Shown one piece after another: positions 12,901-21,900 of a stretch of 26,323 nt of DNA (position 1 is its first letter; each line of letters opens with the position of its first letter). The position numbers and the translations under genes were made by a program. This DNA is from Strongylocentrotus pallidus (lineage: Eukaryota; Echinodermata; Echinoidea; Camarodonta; Strongylocentrotidae). Where the stretch lies: NCBI GenBank assembly GCA_030265145.1, contig JARBES010000119.1, positions 11,897,377-11,923,699 of the forward strand. The letters run 5' to 3'. A model generated the notes under the pieces. That model worked only from the letters and a program-made list of their open reading frames with translations, did no database searches and was not told the DNA's origin.

Positions 12901-15900
12901 ATGTTTGGTAGAAGGCCCACATAAACATGCATATATCTGTATGATTGTATACAAATTTACCATATTAACTGGAATAGTTCTGAACAGACGAATATATTCA
13001 TATATATATACAAATAATACAAAATAGCCCTGCTCCACATAAACATGCATATACATCGTAGCAGTTGGAAAAATGTTGGTGTTCTTTCTCAAGCAACAAA
13101 CGAGATGGATGATGCTTTACAAATATGAATGATTGTATAAAGAGTTACCATATTAACTGGACTAGTTCTGAACAAACGAATATATTCATATAGACACCTG
13201 TATAATACAAATAATAAAAAATAGTCCTGCGGCGGTTGACGAAAAATAGACAAATTAAGAAGAAATAATGAAAACAACCCTATTTTTCGTTTTTCAAGTC
13301 TTGAAAATAGGGCTCAGAAAACAAAGCGGACGACAAAACAAAGAAAAGGACTATAAATGCGCGGAAAGGAGATGGAGAACGGAACAAAAGGAGTGCGAGT
13401 TGGGAAGAAGAGAGGAATAGTGAGAGAGAAAGTGATGTAGAAAAGTGAAGGGGAAACAGAGAAAGAAACAAGAAACAAAGAGAAGGGAGAAAAGAGAACT
13501 GATAGAAAGAAAGGGAGACAAAAACAAAGAAAGACAAAAATCATACGATGTGAAATAAGTGGAAAGGAACTTTCTTCCTACGAGGTGGGAGACAGTCGAA
13601 CGGTCCTTTCTTTCCTTCCTTGTTGCATTTGATCGGAAAGCATCCATGAGGACGCTCACTTGGAAGTCAATCGTGTTGTGGGTGAACCTGGTGTAATGCT
13701 GTGCCACGAGAGGCCAACCGTCTTGATCTTAGATGTTCGGTCACCCTTTCGGTTGGTTTCCCTGACGTCGAGTTGATGGCACTTGGTAGTGCAAATGAAG
13801 TCACCAGTGACCTTCCAGGTAGCATTGGGTCCCTGTTACATATTGGCATCGGAAATAACCTGACATCGGGGCATCTGGCACGGTTTGGATCATGTAAATG
13901 GCACAAGAGACGGTAGTTTAGACGTCACTAGGAGCTGGCGAATGGAGGGGTCTTTTAATAGTAAGCGGCCGTCAGAGGAAGCACATAAAAAATGTCCTTG
14001 GTTGCAGGGTTGTCTCAAGTAACAAGTTAAAAATTGTCTAGACGATCACTCGTAGGGTGGTAGCAATGGTGTCCTGCTTGAAGAACGCTGGTTTTGAAAA
14101 CAATTGCCACTTCTGGCTTAAAGTCACGAAACTTCGTATATTTCGTACCCTATGGTTGTTTCTTCTATATATGCACTATTATATATATCATATTGCATTT
14201 TCCATCTATAGGTAATGCATTTCAAGGTATGTTATTTTTTCGGGATAGCTCATCGGTATATTTATATATCGCACCTGACGACTATCAACTCAATAAATAG
14301 AAATGAATGAAGGAAATATTGGTATGAAACAATAATTCATTCAATTCTAAAACGTGAGGTTAACCTTTTTTTCTTAATTGTCAGTTTTCGGGTGGTTTTT
14401 CTTTCATGGAGTGAAGATTAATGTTTAATTTTCTGCTCGTTTATTGTAACATATCAGTGACAATCCTGAGATGTTGGTGTTATCTTTGCAATTCTTTCTT
14501 TCTGGTGAGGATATCGAAATGAGAGGTTAACCAACCTTTAATGTCTAGCTACTGGGCATGATTACATAGACCTTCAGATACAAATAACTTCTTTTCTAAC
14601 GACCAATGCTACTGCCCTATAACATGATTTCTATTGAACACACAGAATGTTTCAACTTTGAATCATCAAGATCGAGACAAAAATCAATCTACATTATTTT
14701 GTTACGTTCTAGCCTTCTCCCGAAAAGAAAGAAAGAACAAAATTCTAATCAACAAACTGTGGGTGTCAATCGCTTTATAAAAAAAAGATGAGACACATCG
14801 TTTTACTCCAGATTTTTCTGACAAACAAAATATTTTTAGCCTTAAAATGACAATTAAATGAATAAATAACTAAGCAAATGAATAAATAAATGAATAAATG
14901 GATGAATGATTGAATGAATAAATAATTATAGAAATATAATCAATGAATACAAAAATATATGAATAAATGAACGAATAGATATATAATTTAATAAATAACT
15001 AAATGGAATAAACAAATAGATGACAAAGTAAAGTAGAGGTTCTCACAGTTTTGGGGTGCCCGTACAACCAAAAATTCTCGTGCTCTTTCCCAAGATTTCT
15101 TTCGATGCTAACGGGCGTGCAACGGCTTTATTTTCTAACATGCCAAATGTACGTAAAATTCCATGGTGATGACGCAAACTTCTTCTTATGTACTTTTGAA
15201 GCTGACGACGATGTTATCAACTTTGCCTTTAATTTCATCATTATATATTCTTAATTATCTATTCAAAATTATGCCAATGATCTACTGTTTTATGAAAATT
15301 GGCGTGATTTGCATGCATAATTCAAGTCATTTCACTTTTTTCAGTCATTTTCACATTTTTAATCATCTTCACCTCGGTGGAATATAAAAATGATTTATGT
15401 AGAGCAAATTACGTACACAAAATAAGTACTTAGACCGTCGTGTATACAGACATCTGTATTATTAACATTCCCTTTCATTATTGGTGTTTCTGGCTTAACT
15501 ATTATGACTGTAATGAATGAGGGGCCCGACAACTAGCCCCTAACAACTAAAAAATGACGTTATAGATTCTAAATTGCCCATACCTTATAATAAGAAATAA
15601 TCCCCAAAAAGAATGAATTATTATAGTATAGGCTTGCATAATTTATAAACAAAATAAACTAGAAAATGTTAGGGCTGGTGAAATCACCCGATCAGCTCAA
15701 GAAAAAGATAACATTACAATACATTACAAAAGAATTACAAACTTTATCTTCATTAGCTTTATTTAAAAAGGGATTTTTTTGTGATAGAGCCATGACAAGT
15801 TTTAATTAAATGAACTTTGACCTTTGATTCTCTAATAAACCTTTTGTCGTTAATACCTTTGATACATTGATAATATATACCGATTATCTTGAAAATAATA

Positions 15901-18900
15901 ATATTTTTGTTTGTTGCTTTATTAGTCCTCGTTTGAAGAAATTTATTCTGAATTCTGTATAATTATAAACACTGTTTTAAATAGCTGTTATTTTATGATA
16001 TGAACAAATAAAGTCCCTTGAAAGAGGAAAAATAGAAAGAACAAAAATTAAAGTGAAATTGTTTTTTTCTTTCCGAATAGAAACCTTCCACTTTACCCTG
16101 AGAGTGATTTCACGAGAGGACCCCAGACGAATCACATGACCACACTTCATTCACCTGTTATGTTACCAAGGAAACCACTTAGTGATTATCCTCTGAGTGG
16201 GGTATCCAACATCCATCATCACTATCATCATCAACCTCCTCAACCAGTCGACAATCCAAGCCATCACGGAGCTGTTCTACCCTATACAGGTATTCTTCAG
16301 TTCATTTCAATATTACATTTATTTTCTTGTGTTTCTTTCTGTTAAATAAGAATGAAGTAATGCACTTTAACACACAAAACGGCACACGTAATTGTTTTAA
16401 GAGCATATTAATAACTTTGGCACAAGGAAGAACGCATAGATCGTACAATTCATATTGGTCTATGAATGTAAAAGTAGTCTGGCAAAAATTCGATTCCCTC
16501 TCTCTCTCTCAAAAAAAAGAAGAAGACAAGATTACATCTCTACTTGGTAGGAGTGCCAGTGGCCAACATCTGAGAGTCTGAATGAATCAGACAAAAGTAC
16601 CATCAATAAGCATATATTCGTGACATCATTAAAATAAAACGAATATATATTAAAGTTGCATATTTCTGTTGTTCACGATGTTTGAAAGAAATTAATTATA
16701 AGCCGAAACGGTAATGTCACTGTGAGCATGGTGATGTATTGGCAGACAACTCTCCCATTTGTTCCAACACACGAAATTACTCAAATTAAATTTTTTTCAA
16801 AATGTATGACTCAGAAGCCCTATGATAAAATGCTTTCCATGATATATTTGAGTATTACCGAAGAAAGAAGACACTTAGGAGAAAACAGAAATTGAAGTTA
16901 TTTTGTGTACACTGAACAAGCGAGAGTCGCCGTGACTACCCAATGACCAAATCGCCAATTTGAATTTCGCACTTTCTTATCGGTCCGATTAATTCTCAAA
17001 TTTTCGCCATTCTGTTTCTCTTATTTTTCTACTTTCATATAATTGAGGTTATTACATAGGTTGGATTGCCCTTTAAACTTTCAATATATTAAATTCGAAC
17101 AGATTTCGTACTCCGAACTACCCCATGAAATCGTGCTGTACGTGTATTACGTTAACAAGATTTTTTGTTTTAACATTACGATTACACTTATTTAGATTCT
17201 GAATCATTTATTGACCCTTTTTCCAATAATAGTGCATACAATAAACTACGTGACAAAATACATTTATGATATGAATAATGTTTTACGTGAAAGTATGTTA
17301 CATGTATCGTATCTACTAAGCGCGAAAATGAGCACATTGCACCAGGTGATAAATCAAAGTTACAAAAAAACTTACAAATAACAACTGAGCATTTAAAGAT
17401 TCTGGGGTCACCGTTTTGCTTTCTACAGAATGGAAAAGAGAAAAAATATCGAGTAAACAGCAAACTTTAACGTCCATGCTGTTTATCCTTTTATGCCCAC
17501 GATAAGTTTCTTTATGATCTATCTTTGGATTGGTAATTGTCCAAGTAATTACGATGCGCTTCAACTATCGACCGTTTTGCATTTTGAAATTATTGGTAAT
17601 TGAACAATGGAATAGTAATAGAAAAGCACAAACTTAATAACCAGCCCCACAAGGTTGTAGATGATATACATGTATATATATATATGACAAATATTTCGCA
17701 CACCATTTAATGGTTATTATATTATTCTCAGAGTTACCTTGACAGGACTAGACAAGATGAAAATATATTTTGAAAATTGATATTATTCAATTTACATATC
17801 TGTGTTGTCATTATCAATCATCATAAAATATTATTCCTTTAGTTGCGCTGGTATTTTTTTTTTATTTGTTCCACTCTGAGTAAGACTTTAATATCATTAT
17901 ACATAGGTTACGTGATCATACTGAATTTAACTTTGTGATATGGAACAGCGTCTATCTATTCATTGTTACTTCATATTATTCTAGACTCGCGGTCTAATAT
18001 ATCCTACTATACATAATTCAACACTTCGCTTTACCTATATCAAACTTATAATGACGTCTAAAAAGTCATGAAAAGGGGGTAAATATCGTGTTTTGTTTAC
18101 TCTTACTTCATTAATCTTATCACGAGAACAAGCCGGGAATTGTACACTTTTAAAACGCAATATCTGAAATGATTTGTTCTGTGGATATCAGATACTTTAT
18201 CAGTTGCTAGGCCCTTTCGCAATAACTGATGTTCTAAAGAAAAACAAATTGAGATGACAAAAGTACATTTTTAATATAAAAGTAGTCTATCCCGACAAAA
18301 TGCAAGTTGCAAATGCTCAACCATCTGGAACATAAAATTATGAGACACTATTTAGCAAGATAAATATTTCTGGATGACGTTAGAGGGTGGAATAAGATAA
18401 AATGATGGGGTGAAACAATCAAACGCAAAAATCCGTATATTTTGGTTGAACATGTTATAGATCGTGTACAGTTTTTGCTTCCAAATGAAAATTTCGTTCG
18501 ACCACTCCCTTCAAAATGTTTTATGCCTTGGGAATTCTTGTATAAAAAGTTGCGTTGAAATTCAACTCAAAGAATTAAAGCACAAATACGCGATTTTGAG
18601 ATGATGAAAATCAAGATGCATTTACTTTAACCATTTCCTGTCTTTGGTAGATTAAAAGAACAAGCAAGGGATTGCTACAGTTGACTTTAGTCACACGTGT
18701 AGTGTATAATAATGTAGATGCTGCTTGTAAGTGTCGGCTTGCATGGTCATGTAGATATAAAGTAGGCTTGCGGGTGCAAGCCCTCAAGAAAGATTACCGA
18801 GTCAGAGTCCTTTTCAGGACTCCTCAATCCTCCCTCTCTCTCTCACATGGTGCACCCGCAAGCCTACTGTTTATAATAATGTACTATAATACTCTAAAGT

Positions 18901-21900
18901 ATGTGGCATTCTACAATTTCTATCCTCGGTGATTAAATAATTAAATAGCCATTATCATTATTACTATCATTATTACTTTTTATTTAGTTCCATACCCAAC
19001 TTTTTTTTCAAGGATTATTTGGGTTTTTAAATTTTCAAGCATATTCTTGCTGTTTTAAAATCAGATTTATTGCGTGAAGGCTATGGTGTGCAAGGCTCCG
19101 ATCAGCAAGGCTATGGTGGCTCATGGCAGAAGTCTCCCACTCTGGTAAGTCTCATGAAATCGTTTTCATTTGTTATTACCACCTCCTTTAATCCTCGCAT
19201 TAAGCTGTATTTCTTTCTAGAATGGGTGGAGCAAAATGATTGAATTTCTGGTTCTGTTCCAATAGAAATGCCCAGCTTCCATTATCCGATTTTAGAATTC
19301 AGATGGCAAAACTATCCGTGATCTATTGAAATATTGAAACTTCAAATTGACTTTACAAATTATGTATGACTTATTCGTTTTCAAAACGCTTGAAATATGG
19401 TTAGTTTACATAAATAGTGGTGCCTTAACTATTTTATAACTATATTTTAAGAAATGTATCGGGAAAAATACCATACCTGTTCCTGTATTGTTTTTAATAC
19501 TTCTTTCCGTATCACTTATGATTTGTGTATGTGTGTGCCAAAGCCCCCAAAATATTGATTACAACTTTAAAGGGATAATCTTAACTCCTCAACTTCGTGA
19601 ATTGTCTATGATTTTACCGTAGTGTGGACTGTATTTACTATGAAATTTCAATGACATTGTTCACCAATAATTCACTTGATACAACAAAAATATGAGGAAT
19701 AAAATACTCCGTGAAAATATAACAAACAATTTAATAAAGAGCTCTCTCTCTCTCTCTCTCTCTCCCTTCATCTCCCCATTCTTCCTACATCATAATAGAA
19801 TGGTACATCTGGTATCCTCCCATGCTCCGATGTCCTCCCTCATCATCAGCCGAACTTCCTCAACTCTTCCTCGGTAGCGGCTGCACGTTCTCAGTCCGCC
19901 CACAGTCCCGGTCACCACACCACCCATCCCACGGTCCACCCCAACCACCAACAAGCCTCACCCTTCGTCTCCACAGCATCCACGCCTACTTCAGTGGGCG
20001 GGGCTACCTATGAAGACTACGCCTCCAAGCTGCGCTCTTCGGCCGATGAGAGCCGTTTCTCCCTGCCGTACACGCCCACCCCGCCCGCATGGCGTACCAA
20101 CCACCATCACCATGCATCACAGCCCAGCGTACCTCCACCACCGCCTCCTCCACCACTCTACTTCTGTGGGAGGATGGTCCAAGTCAGATCCAACAAAAAT
20201 AAGAGTGAACACAAGAAAAGTAAGTAGAAGAAATAGATTAATCAATGTCTGTTGTATTCACCCGAGTAATGTGACATTGATGTATTTCTCTTTTCTCTAT
20301 GTTTGTTTTGTTTTGTTTTGTTTTTTATTGTCACTTTTCCTTTCTTTTATTTTTGTTTTTTCCCCATTTTTTTTCTTGCAAGTCATTTGAATGGTATAAT
20401 GTTTTAGGGAATTAACGAGTGGGGTATGATGATAAATGATTCATTTACATGTCCTGTAGCAATGATTTGAACCGAGCACATCTGTTTCAAAGACCCTTGA
20501 CCTATCCCTTGAACCACCGGTCTGTTACCTTCTTGATAGGAAAACATTTTGCCATAACATAAACATGATAAATACCACCTGATTTTTTTTTAATTCATTC
20601 TTCAAAATATAAACCAACACGATCGTGAAGAATTTCGAAAACAACATTTCAAGGCAATTTTGATAGCCATACCCATCTTCTATCGAAATAAACGCACATT
20701 AAAATAACATATTACGTAATCCCAACATGATTAGTATGGGATGTAGGCCTACAATAGCATATTGAAATAATGTATTTATTGAAAGTCTCTGAAATCATGT
20801 ATAACAATCACTAACCGTTGTTATATTTGAATCATATTGTTTGCAGGTAGTAACCAATGCAACATATGCGGTAAGTCTTACGCAAGGCCAAGCACACTGA
20901 AGACACACATGCGAACCCATTCGGGCGAGAAACCTTATCACTGTCCAACCTGCCAGAAGTCTTTCTCTCAAACAGCAAACTTAACGGCTCATATGAGAAC
21001 ACATTCAGGTGAAAAACCATTCAGATGCCTCATCTGTAATCGACAATTCTCTCAGGTGAGATACAGCTATGTATAGTTGATAGTACACTTAAAGACACAC
21101 TGCTCTACTTATAGCTACTTGCGCCCTCTATATAGCAAACAATACATAATTGGTGACCATTGGTCCCCCATGATCCTCTTTTCTTATGTAAATTGAGAGC
21201 TGATTTGACGAGATAACAACCTGTCAGTGACCTTGCAGGGTGGTCTAATCCCTCCTGTAAACTAGTACAGATGGGCTCTAATACCGGTAACACGATCGCT
21301 AAGATTTCAAGAAATCCACCTAGAGCTATTTCAATAGCCCTGTACGTCACTTATTGAACTGTTCGAACATGATAATGACATAATTATCCGAACACGTTTT
21401 CTATAGGTATTGCAATATAGATGATTGAAATCACCCTTAAGATTTCTTGAAAGTGTATGCCTCCATGTTCAGTGACTAATAGCCTACACATACATGTACA
21501 TAAGTTGATATAATCAACGTTTGGGTTTAGTCCACGATATTGACTCGTTTCTTCATCTAGATCTCGGAGTCCTCGTCCATAGTTTAAATTAAAAGAATCT
21601 TTTACAGATTATTTATTATCACAGCTAGTAATAAGATGTGGTAATCAAAACCGCGAAATAATGAGAATTTAGTGGCATGATGAGGTAAGCTAATTAATGG
21701 TTGATATTTAACAACTGAACAAATTATTATTCCTTGGGATGCACGTAATGTTAAAGTATTTAAAACGAGGTGTACACTTAAAGTTAAGTGTATTCAAAAG
21801 AATGTCTGCTACAAAATATAAGTAAGACATAGGTAAGACATCAGGGTCCGTATTCAATAAACTTCTAAGACATTTTTCTTAAGTCTAAGAAAATGTCTAA

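Larger units (their letters stand above)
910..16080 (+). other. glass: glass intron 1 (15.2 kb)
   Basis: The intron runs from GTAAGG to an AG after a T-rich tract. Apart from the repeats listed separately, I see no coding signal. 910-2248, 2501-3990, 5130-6935, 8700-9564, 12285-12917, 13991-14852 and 15022-16060 are AT-rich with only short chance frames. Minor simple tracts lie at 5078-5127 (purine) and 5311-5333 (AAT/GAT). Three imperfect ~17 bp repeats lie near 15327-15370. Such a long first intron in a developmental regulator often holds enhancers, but none can be recognised by eye. Confidence 0.85.

Noticed and set aside
13280-13707. Overlapping minus-strand frames of 76-118 codons
   Set aside because: Phe/Ser/Leu-rich because the plus strand is polypurine; no recognisable motif.
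19822-20390. Two alternate-frame plus-strand frames (63 and 126 codons) over exon 4
   Set aside because: They are open by GC-rich composition only. They do not meet the splice phases, and one runs into intron 4.
20832-21020. Minus-strand frame opposite the zinc-finger exon
   Set aside because: Antisense shadow of the conserved finger codons.
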